DNA of 64,000 nt from positions 1,830,501-1,894,500 of the forward strand of contig NZ_LROY01000002.1 in NCBI RefSeq assembly GCF_001639145.1. The letters run 5' to 3'. This DNA comes from Microbulbifer sp. Q7 (GTDB lineage: Bacteria > Pseudomonadota > Gammaproteobacteria > Pseudomonadales > Cellvibrionaceae). Positions 9,814 through 18,890 of this stretch are shown in pieces; position 1 is the stretch's first letter; each line of letters begins with the position of its first letter. Position numbers and translations under genes: made by a program. The notes below the pieces were generated by a model that was not told the DNA's origin, did not search any database, and saw only the letters and a list, made by a program, of their open reading frames with translations.

Positions 9814-10248
9814 AATATAAACATCCGCGCGCCAAAGTAACCCGTCTCCTACCCTGTCTGCACAGCGCGCATAAAAATATGCGCGCAATTCATCGACTTT
9901 ATTTCACGCATTCCAGCTGTTTTTTAAACTTTTTGGCGCGGGTTATCGCAAAACAGTGCACTGAAAAAGGAAAATAAATCCGCTTTCAGTGCCCTGAAAA
10001 AAATTCTTACCCACCGTGCAAAGGGCAAATGCGCAATTTGGCGGATAACCCTTTAAATTCAGGCCCGCGGCGGTGACAAAGTGGCGGCGGTTTTATCCTG
10101 AATTCATCTCTGGCGGCTATTTTAACCGCACGCCTATTACACTCCATTGGGCGGTATGTTTGTAGAAAAGATTTTTACAAAGCACACCAAACAGGTGACG
10201 TTTTATTGTCTATGCTATTGACTAACATCAACGGAAAGGAGTTAGGGG
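9814..10248. other. AT-richer intergenic region (435 nt)
   Basis: Apart from the hairpin at 9865-9886 it holds several A-runs and probably the promoter of the small lipoprotein gene. I could not place -35/-10 boxes with confidence, and no open frame has coding character. Confidence 0.4.
9865..9886. terminator. Short perfect hairpin after the DUF3549 gene
   Basis: Arms GCGCGCAT (9865-9872) and ATGCGCGC (9879-9886) flank a 6-nt A-rich loop, about 50 nt after the stop at 9813. There is no U-tract, so termination is uncertain. Confidence 0.35.
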
Positions 10249-10443
10249 ATGAATTTCACTCCAGCCAAGTACTTAACCGGAATTATTTGTGCACTGGTCC
10301 TCGCAGGTTGTTGTGCACCGGCTCCGATGCCGGCCGCCTGCCCGCCTGGGTCAGAACAAATTCCGACTTCAATGGCCTGTCCTGCGGACGCGGATTGCTG
10401 GATGGCATCCGATAACGTGCGCTGCATGAAAGTGGTTAAATAA
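10249..10443 (+). CDS. Small Cys-rich lipoprotein of unknown function
   Basis: A 64-residue protein with a strong Shine-Dalgarno (AAAGGAG at about 10235) and a lipoprotein signal (KYLTGIICALVLAGC, acylated Cys near residue 21). The mature part of about 43 residues holds CC, then CPPG, CPADADCW and RC. These extra Cys residues could form disulfides in the periplasm. A stem-loop follows directly, so this is a free-standing single-gene unit. I do not recognise the family. The strong RBS, lipobox and terminator argue that it is real despite its size. Confidence 0.65.
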   Translation: MNFTPAKYLTGIICALVLAGCCAPAPMPAACPPGSEQIPTSMACPADADCWMASDNVRCMKVVK

Positions 10444-10465
10444 CCGCTCTCATTCAGGTCCATGC

Positions 10466-10498
10466 AAATGCCGCTTCTCGAAGCGGCATTTTGCATTT
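10466..10498 (+). terminator. Rho-independent terminator of the small lipoprotein gene
   Basis: Stem AATGCCGCTT / AAGCGGCATT with a CTCG tetraloop, followed by TTGCATTTTG, starting about 25 nt after the stop at 10443. Confidence 0.7.
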
Positions 10499-10800
10499 TG
10501 GGCTCAGCTAATTTGTCTTGAACAGGTGGCTGGTAAAAAGGCCGCAGAAAAGTAACACAAGCATCAAAGCGCGCGGCGATCTCGCTCCCTTCACCCTAGG
10601 CCCCGGACACCTCCATAGACCTCTCCTCGTCTTGGCAAAACCACCTCTACCCGATACAGGTGCACACAGCATCCTATTGCCACTTTGTTGTGCGCCATTA
10701 CCCCAGGCAAGCGGATTTGTCAGTCAAACTGGCCGCACCGGCCAATTGTCGTTAATATTTGCGCCTTTCCTTTTTCACCGTCAGCAAAGAATCATTGATC
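10499..10800. other. Intergenic region upstream of pgi
   Basis: About 300 nt that should contain the pgi promoter. No palindrome, RNA gene or conserved small frame was recognised. Confidence 0.35.
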
Positions 10801-12414
10801 ATGGATGTTCTACCCCTGTCCGCCGCCATCGCAAAATTACAACAGCACAAAGACCAGCAGCACTGGTCTCTCCGAGATCTGTTTGCCTCTTCAGAGGACC
10901 GCGCCCAGGACTTCAGTGCCGAGGCTGCGGGCATCTATCTGGACTACAGCAAGAACCTGCTCAGTGCAGAAACACGGCAACTGTTGCTGGGGTATACCGA
11001 TACCGCACACCTGCAAGAGCGCATCCAGGCACTGTTCAGCGGTGCCACCATCAATAACACCGAACATCGCCCGGCACTGCACACCGCCCTGCGCTTTCAG
11101 GGAGTGCCCAGCACCGAGCACGAGCAGGCGGTAGCGGACTGCCGTGTTCAGATGGAGAAGTTCGTCGAACAGGTCCACAGTGGTAATTGGACGGGCTTCA
11201 GCGGCAAGCGCATCCGCCACGTGGTCAACATCGGCATCGGTGGCTCCGACCTGGGCCCGCGTATGGTCTGTGAAGCCTTGCGCCCGTGGCACAAAGAGGG
11301 CCTCACTGTGCACTTCGTCGCCAATATCGACGGTGCCGACCTGAGTGACACCCTCGCCTCACTGCCCGCTGACGAGACCCTGTTCATCGTTGCCTCCAAG
11401 TCTTTCTCCACCCTGGAAACCCGCCAGAACGCCCTCTCCGCGCGCCAGTGGGTGCTCAACGCCGGCTGTGCCGAATCTGACCTTGAAAAGCACTTTGTCG
11501 CGGTGAGCAGCAACCTGGTGGCGGCGCAGGACTTTGGCATTGCGGCGCAGAATATTTTCCCCATGTGGGACTGGGTGGGTGGGCGCTACTCGCTGTGGTC
11601 GGCCATCGGCTTGCCCATCGCACTGGCCTGCGGCTTTGACGCCTACAGTGATTTGCTGAAGGGCGCCAATGCCATGGACACCCATTTTGCGGAAGCGGCT
11701 TTTGCACAGAACCTGCCGGTGCTGATGGCACTGATCCACTTCTGGTATCGGCAGTGCTGGGGTGCCGGCAGCCTGGCAGTACTGCCCTACGCCCAGCGCC
11801 TGGCCAAGTTCCCGGCGTGGCTGCAGCAGCTGGATATGGAAAGCCTCGGCAAGAGCGTGACCCGGGATGCGCAACCGCTACCTTACCCGAGCGGCAGCGT
11901 GATCTGGGGCGCCGAGGGCAGCAACGGCCAACACTCTTTCCACCAGCTGTTGCACCAGGGTACGGACATGATTCCGGCGGACTTTGTGGCGATCAAGCAG
12001 CCGACCTCAGAGCTGGTGGAGCAGCACCAGTGGCTGCTTTCCTGCTGCCTGAGCCAGAGCCAGGCCCTGCTCAAAGGCAAGTCCCTGGCCGAAGCCCGCA
12101 AAGAGCTGGAGGCCTCAGGCCATACCCACAAAGAAGTACATCAGCTAGCGCCGCATAAAGTGGTGCCCGGCAACCGCCCGAGCAATACCCTGGTTGTAGA
12201 AAAGCTGGATCCGTTCCACCTGGGCAGCCTGCTGGCCCTGTATGAGCACAAGGTGTTTACCTTTGGCTGCCTGCTGGATATCAATCCGTTTGATCAGTGG
12301 GGCGTGGAGTTAGGCAAGGTGCTAGGCAATGGCGTGCATGCGGCCATTGATGGGGATATCCCTGAGGATTGGGATGGGTCCACGGCCCATCTTCTGAAGC
12401 TGCTTCTGAAGTAG
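10801..12414 (+). CDS. pgi: Glucose-6-phosphate isomerase
   Basis: A 537-residue cytoplasmic enzyme interconverting glucose-6-phosphate and fructose-6-phosphate. Diagnostic stretches are NIGIGGSDLGPRM (about 142-154), WDWVGGRYSLWSAIGLP (PGI signature, about 255-271) and EGSNGQHSFHQLLHQGTD (about 370-387) containing the catalytic His. The ATG at 10801 (MDVLPLSAAIAKLQQH) aligns with the E. coli N-terminus; an upstream in-frame start would add 14 unlikely residues. The length is close to E. coli Pgi (549). It is monocistronic, with a repeat-rich gap downstream. Confidence 0.96.
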   Translation: MDVLPLSAAIAKLQQHKDQQHWSLRDLFASSEDRAQDFSAEAAGIYLDYSKNLLSAETRQLLLGYTDTAHLQERIQALFSGATINNTEHRPALHTALRFQGVPSTEHEQAVADCRVQMEKFVEQVHSGNWTGFSGKRIRHVVNIGIGGSDLGPRMVCEALRPWHKEGLTVHFVANIDGADLSDTLASLPADETLFIVASKSFSTLETRQNALSARQWVLNAGCAESDLEKHFVAVSSNLVAAQDFGIAAQNIFPMWDWVGGRYSLWSAIGLPIALACGFDAYSDLLKGANAMDTHFAEAAFAQNLPVLMALIHFWYRQCWGAGSLAVLPYAQRLAKFPAWLQQLDMESLGKSVTRDAQPLPYPSGSVIWGAEGSNGQHSFHQLLHQGTDMIPADFVAIKQPTSELVEQHQWLLSCCLSQSQALLKGKSLAEARKELEASGHTHKEVHQLAPHKVVPGNRPSNTLVVEKLDPFHLGSLLALYEHKVFTFGCLLDINPFDQWGVELGKVLGNGVHAAIDGDIPEDWDGSTAHLLKLLLK

Positions 12415-12504
12415 GGAAAGCACAGCGGTTCCCGATGAATATGCTCGGTGGCGGGAAAGCACTGGGGATTCGTTTTCGAAACCGGGCTAGGCGCCCCCCT
12501 TCAA

Positions 12505-12546
12505 TACATCCCTGTACGCTGCGTCGGCAACATCCCTGTTGCCGAC
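12505..12546. repeat. Twin small palindromes with CATCCCTG loop (decayed intergenic element)
   Basis: TACATCCCTGTA (12505-12516) and a 24-nt hairpin at 12523-12546 (stem GTCGGCAAC/GTTGCCGAC, loop ATCCCT). The same CATCCCTG theme recurs at 22091-22104. Flanks from about 12450 to 12590 are imperfectly complementary, as expected of a decayed copy of the longer elements. Confidence 0.55.
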
Positions 12547-12653
12547 GCTTTTGAAAACAGATACCCAGCAATTTGCCTCCGCATCTCACTCGGCGCCCTG
12601 CCCCGAAAACACTTACCTCATTATTTGGATAATGACACGCACGTCGACTTGAA

Positions 12654-12764
12654 GGTGGAGTGCCGGGTGCGGGTTTTCAGGAGCGTCGCAAACAGGATGT
12701 TTGCGACGCAGCGCCCAGGGATGGGTTCACAGCGGTCCTGAAAACCCGCACCCGGTGCTCCACC
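12654..12764. repeat. Long-armed palindromic intergenic element, copy 1
   Basis: A 111-nt element between pgi and the slipin gene. The 29-nt outer arms (12654-12682 and 12736-12764) pair with two mismatches. Inside is a hairpin with stem GCGTCGCAAAC/GTTTGCGACGC, then the 17-nt core CCCAGGGATGGGTTCAC at 12714-12730. The same core occurs in the elements at 22249-22340 and 32771-32881. It may also terminate transcription from either side. Confidence 0.75.
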
Positions 12765-12806
12765 GCCACAGAACCACCTTGCTCGGGACCGCAATACCCA
12801 TGTGCA

Positions 12807-13568
12807 CTATTCTGCTCGTTTAACTTGCTGCTCTATAAGCGGTTTTATCAAATCCATCGGTAGCGGGAATACGATGGTCGAATTTTTCTCGCCAGCGATA
12901 TCAATCAACGTCTGCATATACCGCAATGTCATCGCATTCTGGTTCTTGGACAGCTGATCTGCCGCCTCGGTGAGTTTCAATGCCGCCTGCGCCTCACCTT
13001 CGGCATGAATCACCTTCGCCCGCCGCGAACGCTCTGCCTCCGCCTGCTGAGCAATGGCGCGAATCATGCTCTCGTCCAAGTCGATGTGCTTGATCTCCAC
13101 ATTGGTCACCTTCACGCCCCAGGCATCCGTCTGCTCATCGAGGATCTTCTGGATATCTACATTGAGCTTGTCACGCTCCGACAGCATTTCATCCAGCTCG
13201 TGTTTACCCAGCACCGAGCGCAAGGTCGTCTGCGACAGCTGGCTCACCGCCTCGTGGAAATTTTCCACATTGATGATCGCCGACTCCGGATCAACTACCC
13301 GGTAATACACCACCGCATTCACCTTCACCGAAACGTTATCCCGGCTGATCACATCCTGGGTCGGCACATCCATCACCACCACGCGCAAATCCACCCGTTC
13401 CAACGTCTGGATGACCGGAATGATGATGATCAGGCCCGGGCCCTTGACCGCCTGAAAACGCCCGAGAAAAAACACCACCGCGCGCTCGTATTCCCGCAGG
13501 ATACGGATCGCGTACATGACGATAAAAACGATGGCCAGAATCAACAGACTGGCAAAATAACTGAACAT
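12807..13568 (-). CDS. Slipin family (SPFH/Band 7) membrane protein
   Basis: A 253-residue stomatin-like protein with an N-terminal hydrophobic hairpin ([20 protein letters not shown]), then an SPFH domain with [19 protein letters not shown] and the family segment [20 protein letters not shown]. The C-terminus is helical and Ala/Glu-rich ([20 protein letters not shown]). Slipins form membrane-associated oligomers thought to organise microdomains. It lies 20 nt downstream of the long NfeD gene, the classical NfeD-slipin operon in which NfeD may process the slipin C-terminus. A second SPFH gene with a short NfeD partner is at 52181-53539. Confidence 0.92.
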   Translation of the reverse strand: MFSYFASLLILAIVFIVMYAIRILREYERAVVFFLGRFQAVKGPGLIIIIPVIQTLERVDLRVVVMDVPTQDVISRDNVSVKVNAVVYYRVVDPESAIINVENFHEAVSQLSQTTLRSVLGKHELDEMLSERDKLNVDIQKILDEQTDAWGVKVTNVEIKHIDLDESMIRAIAQQAEAERSRRAKVIHAEGEAQAALKLTEAADQLSKNQNAMTLRYMQTLIDIAGEKNSTIVFPLPMDLIKPLIEQQVKRAE

Positions 13569-13588
13569 AAATAGAGCTCCCTAAAGAC

Positions 13589-15043
13589 TCACTCCGGCCT
13601 AACCTGCAAAATCAACCCCTGCTCCTCGGTCACGGTCACCAGCTGCCCTTCCGTCAGCAGACTGTCGCAACGGGCGCGCCAGATCTCGCCGTCGATCTTG
13701 ACCAGCAGCTCCGGCGCCAAATCGAATACCACCGCCGTGCGCCCCACCATCGCCTTGTTGGCGGCCACCTTGGGCTTGCGCAGACTGTGCCCTACCGCAT
13801 ACAGCAGCCCCAGCAAACCGAGGCCGCTGACGGCGGCAATGGAGCCAATCAGTGCCTTGGACACACGCATGCCCGGCACATCGCTGTCGATCAGCAATAC
13901 CGAGCCAATCACCAGTGCGATCACGCCGCCGATACCGAGCGCGCCAAAACTCGGCACAAACAGCTCCGCTGCAATCAGCAATGCGCCCACGATGATCAGC
14001 GCCAGTCCGGCGTAATTCACCGGCAGTACCTGCAGCGCATAGAACGCCAGTAGCAGACAGATGACACCGACCACACCAGGCACAATGGCGCCGGGGCTGT
14101 AGCCCTCGAAAATCAGCCCGTAGATGCCCACCAGCAGCAGGATATAGGCCACCTGGGGGTTGGTGATCAGGGACAGCAGCTCGTTGCGCCAGTCCGGCTC
14201 GTAGGCCACCACAGGCAGGTCGGCGACTTCACCGGCGATCTTCTGCTTGCCCGCGGGCAATACGATTTCCCGATCTGGCAGCTGCTGCAACAATTGCTGC
14301 TGATTGCTGGCGACCACGTCAATCACGTTTTCTTTCAGCGCTTCCTGGGCGGTTAGTGTGGCGGCGTCGCGCACCGCCTTTTCTGCCCAGTCGGCATTGC
14401 GGCCGTGACGCTGGGCGAGACCGCGAATGTAGGCCACAGAGTCGTTGACGACCTTGCGTTCCATGGCGCTGCCAGACTTATTCGGCGTCTCCTTTGCTTC
14501 AGCCTCCTTCGAGCCCGATCCGGCACCTCCCTCCTCCTGATCGCCGGAGGTGCCCGCAGCATCGGAAGGGGCGTTTCCCGGTGGCTCCTGCTGCCCGGGC
14601 ATGCCACCGATCTGCACCGGCGTGGCGGCGCCCAGCGTGGTCGAGGGCGTCATTGCCGCAACATGGCTGGCGTAGAGAATATAAGTGCCGGCACTGGCCG
14701 CGCGGGCGCCAGCCGGGGTCACATAGGTAACGTAGGGAATGTCCGAGGCAAGAATGTGCTGAATGATGTCCCGGGTGGCGGCGTCCAGGCCGCCGGGGGT
14801 ATCCATATTCACAATGAACAGCTGCGCGCCATCTTCGCGGGCGGTTTCGCTGGTGCGGATCAGGTAGTCGGTGGTGGCGGGGCCGATAGGGCCATTGATG
14901 GAGAGCTGCGCGATGTGGGGCTTTTTGCGCCCGTCGGCATCGCCAGAGCTTTCCACCTCTTGCGACACACCGGCAATAGCAAAAACCTGCGCCAGGATCA
15001 GCAACAGGCCAACGGATACCGCTTTCGAACACCACTGTTTCAT
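13589..15043 (-). CDS. NfeD family membrane-bound serine protease (long, ClpP-type)
   Basis: 484 residues: a signal peptide (about 1-25), a ClpP-class periplasmic protease domain (about 40-240) with IVNMDTPGGLDAATRDII and ARAASAGTYILYASH (nucleophile Ser in SAGTY), a cluster of four or five membrane helices (about 280-400), and a C-terminal OB-fold NfeD domain (about 415-484). The middle of the protease domain carries a Gly/Glu/Ser-rich insert (about 150-195). In archaeal homologues the enzyme cleaves the hydrophobic C-terminus of its stomatin partner, and the slipin gene follows here by 20 nt. The catalytic Lys was not assigned with certainty. Confidence 0.9.
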   Translation of the reverse strand: MKQWCSKAVSVGLLLILAQVFAIAGVSQEVESSGDADGRKKPHIAQLSINGPIGPATTDYLIRTSETAREDGAQLFIVNMDTPGGLDAATRDIIQHILASDIPYVTYVTPAGARAASAGTYILYASHVAAMTPSTTLGAATPVQIGGMPGQQEPPGNAPSDAAGTSGDQEEGGAGSGSKEAEAKETPNKSGSAMERKVVNDSVAYIRGLAQRHGRNADWAEKAVRDAATLTAQEALKENVIDVVASNQQQLLQQLPDREIVLPAGKQKIAGEVADLPVVAYEPDWRNELLSLITNPQVAYILLLVGIYGLIFEGYSPGAIVPGVVGVICLLLAFYALQVLPVNYAGLALIIVGALLIAAELFVPSFGALGIGGVIALVIGSVLLIDSDVPGMRVSKALIGSIAAVSGLGLLGLLYAVGHSLRKPKVAANKAMVGRTAVVFDLAPELLVKIDGEIWRARCDSLLTEGQLVTVTEEQGLILQVRPE

Positions 15044-15180
15044 GTGTGTTATCCCGGGTGCGAAAGTACAGGATTAACAAGCGTAACAGAATCGGGAGGG
15101 GGCGCAGGGAATTGAACGCCAGTTGCGGAAAGCCGGTTATCGGTACCCGACAGCGAGCAGCGTCGTTCGCGCGTCAGGCG

Positions 15181-16011
15181 CTAATCCCTGACACGCTGGA
15201 TCTGCTCCAGCCGGGACACACTGCCCAGATAGTCCTGCCAGCTGGCTTCCAGTTCGGCAGTCTGGTAGCGCTGGTACTTGGCGCGGTCGAGCCAGAAGAC
15301 GCGGGTGCGGGCACGGCGCAGGTCAATCAGGGGCAGCTGGTCAATGGCTGCCGAGCCCCGCTTGAATACCGAGCCGGCACGGGAATTCTGGATCATGTCG
15401 CTGACAATGGTGAGATGGACATTTTCAGCCGCCGGGTCAAAGTGGTTGAGCGCTGCCACATCCGACAACGCCTCATAAATCGGCGACACCGGTTGCTCAC
15501 CGCCGGATACCGCTTTTTCGATCGCTTTCCCAAGCGGCTGCTCGAACCGCTCCTGATACAGGGCCTGTATGAACTGCTGGTTGGCCGTGAGTGCACTCAC
15601 ATCCTTGCCGGAGTTGGGCTTGCACAAGTCCACCACCGGTTTCGACAGGCCGTTGTAGTGATCGTCCAGCACAAATATCGAGAACCGGTCGTTGACCGCT
15701 GCGGCGGCAAGCAGGCTGGAGAGGTGGGTATCGAGAAAATGTGTCTGGTGGGGTGACAGGGTATCGGACGCGTCGATCACCACGATGTGCTGGGCGAAGC
15801 GTGGCAGGTTGGGATTGCACAGGGTAATCCTGTCGTAGTCCCGTTCCGGTGCCTGCACAACGCTCAAGGTAAACACACCAAGGCCGGCCAGCATGACCAG
15901 GCACAGGGAAAATACTGCAATGCCGCGCCGGTCTTCGCGACTCATCCCCCGACGACGCCCCGCCTTGCGCCGGATTTTTCTGGATTGACCACCGCCGAAC
16001 AACGCCATCAC
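15181..16011 (-). CDS. Membrane-anchored von Willebrand A-like protein, unknown function
   Basis: A 276-residue protein with a strongly basic N-terminus (SRKIRRKAGRRRG), one membrane helix (about residues 30-50) and a periplasmic domain. The domain has HIVVIDASDTLSPHQ (about 70-84), a near-canonical MIDAS motif (D-x-S-x-T), and later VHLTIVSDMIQNS, resembling the vWA strand with the second Asp. The start overlaps the stop of the upstream gene by four bases (ATGA), so the two are translationally coupled. I do not recognise the family. A metal-dependent adhesion or assembly factor is inferred from the vWA resemblance alone. Confidence 0.7.
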   Translation of the reverse strand: MMALFGGGQSRKIRRKAGRRRGMSREDRRGIAVFSLCLVMLAGLGVFTLSVVQAPERDYDRITLCNPNLPRFAQHIVVIDASDTLSPHQTHFLDTHLSSLLAAAAVNDRFSIFVLDDHYNGLSKPVVDLCKPNSGKDVSALTANQQFIQALYQERFEQPLGKAIEKAVSGGEQPVSPIYEALSDVAALNHFDPAAENVHLTIVSDMIQNSRAGSVFKRGSAAIDQLPLIDLRRARTRVFWLDRAKYQRYQTAELEASWQDYLGSVSRLEQIQRVRD

Positions 16012-17381
16012 GCTCTCCGCAGGCCGTAGTCCAGTTCGAGCTTATCGACCAGCGCGGCAAGGGATTCCTGCAGGGACTCGCAGCGTTGGTTTACCGTATC
16101 GATCGCCCCGGTGTACACCGCGTCGAGTTCCTCCATTAGCGCCTCGAACGCTGCCTGGTCGCGCTGGTGCTGCTCAAGCCCTGTGGTATTGAGCTGTGGC
16201 AGTTTGTCCAATTCGAAGCGGAGCAGCTCGCCGAAATACGCGGCGCGGCGATTCAGCATGCGCGCGGAGTAAGACTGGTAATAGCGGATCAGCTCGTCCA
16301 GCAGGCCCTGGGCCTTGACGATATCCTCATGGTAGTGCCGGTGAATTTCCTCACTGCGCTCGATACTGGCCTTGAACTGGATAAACTGGGCGCGAATCGT
16401 CTTTTCCTTCTCCGCCAGTGTTTCGTGTACCTCTTCAGCGAGCTCGTTGACACTCTCCACCGCCTCTTCAAAGGCCTCGCCCCAGGCTTTCTGCAATCGA
16501 CGCACCCGCCGGGTAATCGCGGTGTACCCGGGATAGCGGTCGTCCACTATAAAAAATTTCGCGGTCAAAAAAATCAGGGCAATGCCACTCACCACCACCA
16601 TAATCCAGGAATTGAAATCCCGAATTCCCAGGGGGTCGCTCCACAAACTCGTCATCGCCAGCTGCGAGGCGGCAAACGGATTTTGTTCCAGGGCCTCCCG
16701 GTAATGCCCCACGCCCAAAACAAAGGTAGTGGCAGTGGCGAGCACCGCTGTGCACAGTACCACTGCACCCAGTTTCCTCAGCAGGTTCTGGTGAAAGCAG
16801 TTTCTCAGGGAGAATGCCATAAATGCGGCGAAGCCGAGGTTGATCAAGGAGATGATGAACGCCTGAAAAAAACCACCTACTAAACCGAGGTCACTGCCCT
16901 TGGATAGGAAAAAGGCATTCAGCACCGTTTCCAGGATAACGATAAAGAAAATGACGGAGTGGTGCAGGAGCCTCGACTCGCGATAATCCGCCTCCCGCGT
17001 GAGGCCATTGCGGTTACGAAAAATTTCCAGATCCATGCGCACGGCAGAGTAGTCCTGCGCACTGCGCTTCAAACCACTCATCAGGTTGGCCATACGACCA
17101 CTGACCTTTTTATCCATCAGTGCGTCAGCATTTTTCAGATCCTGATACAGCTGGCGAATGTCCACCTCGCTCCTGTCGGCCAGTTCTTTGTCCAGCTCGG
17201 ATTGCCGGTTTTCATGCACGCGACCGATTATCTCGCGCACCACATAGGAGCGGAGGCTTTCTTCACTTTCCGTATGGTTGGCGCGGTCGTGTTCGGGAAT
17301 GCCCGCTTTCACATCGCGCTCTACGCGCTGCTCAATCTTCAGGGCAGAAATGGCGGCTTTGGTGGCCGGTATTGAAGTCAT
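16008..17381 (-). CDS. Four-helix membrane protein with long coiled-coil tail, unknown function
   Basis: 457 residues. An acidic and basic helical N-terminus (about 1-125) precedes four hydrophobic helices in two pairs (about 130-155, 165-190, 205-225 and 245-265). A cytoplasmic-looking coiled coil of about 150 residues follows (VNELAEEVHETLAEKEKTIR onward). Topology suggests both ends are on the same side. It is cotranscribed with the downstream vWA-like gene, with a 4-nt overlap. The pairing of a coiled-coil membrane protein with a periplasmic vWA protein is reminiscent of two-part membrane machines, but I cannot match it to a named family. Confidence 0.7.
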   Translation of the reverse strand: MTSIPATKAAISALKIEQRVERDVKAGIPEHDRANHTESEESLRSYVVREIIGRVHENRQSELDKELADRSEVDIRQLYQDLKNADALMDKKVSGRMANLMSGLKRSAQDYSAVRMDLEIFRNRNGLTREADYRESRLLHHSVIFFIVILETVLNAFFLSKGSDLGLVGGFFQAFIISLINLGFAAFMAFSLRNCFHQNLLRKLGAVVLCTAVLATATTFVLGVGHYREALEQNPFAASQLAMTSLWSDPLGIRDFNSWIMVVVSGIALIFLTAKFFIVDDRYPGYTAITRRVRRLQKAWGEAFEEAVESVNELAEEVHETLAEKEKTIRAQFIQFKASIERSEEIHRHYHEDIVKAQGLLDELIRYYQSYSARMLNRRAAYFGELLRFELDKLPQLNTTGLEQHQRDQAAFEALMEELDAVYTGAIDTVNQRCESLQESLAALVDKLELDYGLRRA

Positions 17382-17815
17382 GCTGTCACCTAAAAACTTC
17401 CACTACATTTTAGGTTTTCGAAGCACTCCACCGCTCTCGCGACCCGCACCGGCGTAACCGGCACGAAGTGCGCCCACCGGCCAGTACACACTCCGGTGCA
17501 CCGTCCAGTAATGGAATACCTCTTACATTGAGAATAGTCGTCTGTGCGGCCGTGTGGCGCCAATGCGATGAAATGATGTCAATCGAGAAAACCGGGCGCC
17601 AATTCTTCCGGTCATTCCTGCCTTACCCCCCACACCAGGGCAACAACCACCCATATAAAATGATTTTTGCGCCACGCACAAAAAAGAATATTGCATTCAA
17701 AAACAAATATCGCATAACCTTGCAAGGTCGCTTTGCACACAATAACAAAAATTTAATCCTTGCTATGGGCAATGGCGGCATCCCCGGTAGAAAAAATAAC
17801 AACAGGAATCCACCC
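17382..17815. other. Intergenic region upstream of the first M9 peptidase (434 nt)
   Basis: It separates divergent units. An AT-rich patch at about 17655-17765 probably carries the peptidase promoter. An open frame runs through from 17468, but its residues lack coding character and a signal peptide only appears after the ATG at 17816. Confidence 0.4.
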
Positions 17816-18805
17816 ATGACTCGCACTCAAGACACCAGTCCCCGCAATCCCCTTACATCAACGGTAAAGACCGCCCGGCGCCTGTCGCTGGTTGTGGCCT
17901 CGCTCCTTTCTGCCCTGGCAATACCTGGCACCGCCGCCGATATTGACCAGGTGCTTCCGATTCAGCACAGCTGCAGCAGTACATTAAAGATTCGCGCACA
18001 GGATATGACCGCAAGCCAGCTGAATGCGACCTGTGCAGACCTCTCTGCGGAAGAAGCCCTGTTCCACCAGCGCCTGCAAACCAACCAGGTACCGGTGCCC
18101 GACGATTTCAATAGCGCCCTGCGTGTGGTCGTGTTTGATGACTACACCCAGTACGACACCTACGGTTACGATCTTTTCGGTATTAATACCAACAACGGCG
18201 GCATTTATATCGAAGGCACACCGTCCAACCCTGACAACCAGGCCAGCTTTTATGCCCACGAAGCGTCCTGGCTGCGCCCGGAGTTTGCGATCTGGAATCT
18301 GGAGCACGAGTATGTGCACTATCTGGATGGTCGTTTCATTGCGTACGGCGGCTTCAATCACTACCCCGGCAATATGGTGTGGTGGTCGGAAGGCCTTGCG
18401 GAGTACCTTTCACAGGGCAACAACAATCCGGAAGCCATTGCCGTAGCGCGCAACCACAAGCCGCGTCATCGCAAGCCCAGCCTCGCCTCCATCTTCGACA
18501 CCACCTACCGCGACAAAACCGATCAGGTGTACCGCTGGAGCTACCTCGCCATCCGCTTCCTGTTCGAGCGTCATTACGACGAGGTCATCGCCATGACCAA
18601 CACACTTAAAAACAATGATTTCAGCAGCTACACCGCCTACCTGAACAACTGGCAAAACAGCTATGAGTCGGAATATCAGAACTGGCTGGACGGCCTGGTG
18701 AACAGTGGAGCCAAAGGGGCGCCACGCAATAGTAAGCGTGACCAAATGCTGATGCGTCACTCCGCCGCAGAAGCCAAAAAACGAGGCAACCCGCACAGCC
18801 ACTAA
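17816..18805 (+). CDS. Secreted collagenase-family (M9) metallopeptidase, short form A
   Basis: 329 residues from the ATG at 17816, which follows an AGGA Shine-Dalgarno and opens a signal peptide (RRLSLVVASLLSALAIPGTAA). The catalytic domain has the zinc motif HEYVH in NLEHEYVHYLDGRF (about residue 162) and a downstream Glu in WWSEGLAEYLSQG (about 190), the M9 arrangement. GGIYIEGTPSNPDNQASFYAHE is the conserved edge-strand region. Known collagenases are far larger, with an activator domain before and PKD/CBD domains after. Here only the catalytic part and a short N-terminal stub remain, so native collagen may not be the substrate. It is followed by a terminator and a paralogue. Confidence 0.85.
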   Translation: MTRTQDTSPRNPLTSTVKTARRLSLVVASLLSALAIPGTAADIDQVLPIQHSCSSTLKIRAQDMTASQLNATCADLSAEEALFHQRLQTNQVPVPDDFNSALRVVVFDDYTQYDTYGYDLFGINTNNGGIYIEGTPSNPDNQASFYAHEASWLRPEFAIWNLEHEYVHYLDGRFIAYGGFNHYPGNMVWWSEGLAEYLSQGNNNPEAIAVARNHKPRHRKPSLASIFDTTYRDKTDQVYRWSYLAIRFLFERHYDEVIAMTNTLKNNDFSSYTAYLNNWQNSYESEYQNWLDGLVNSGAKGAPRNSKRDQMLMRHSAAEAKKRGNPHSH

Positions 18806-18831
18806 TTTGCATCGCATCACCTGAGACCATC

Positions 18832-18855
18832 GGGCCCATCCGGGCCCTTTTTTTT
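18832..18855 (+). terminator. Rho-independent terminator after M9 peptidase A
   Basis: GGGCCC stem, ATCC loop, GGGCCC, then eight T residues, 27 nt after the stop at 18805. Confidence 0.85.
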
Positions 18856-18890
18856 ACCAGCACATCACCCACAGTATCCGCGGTAACACC

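Noticed and set aside
12660..12741. Short frames over the palindromic elements
   Set aside because: Their residues only reflect the repeat core, which recurs at three sites with unrelated flanks.
17468..17815. N-terminal extension of M9 peptidase A
   Set aside because: It would put 116 residues before a clear signal peptide; the ATG at 17816 has an AGGA box.
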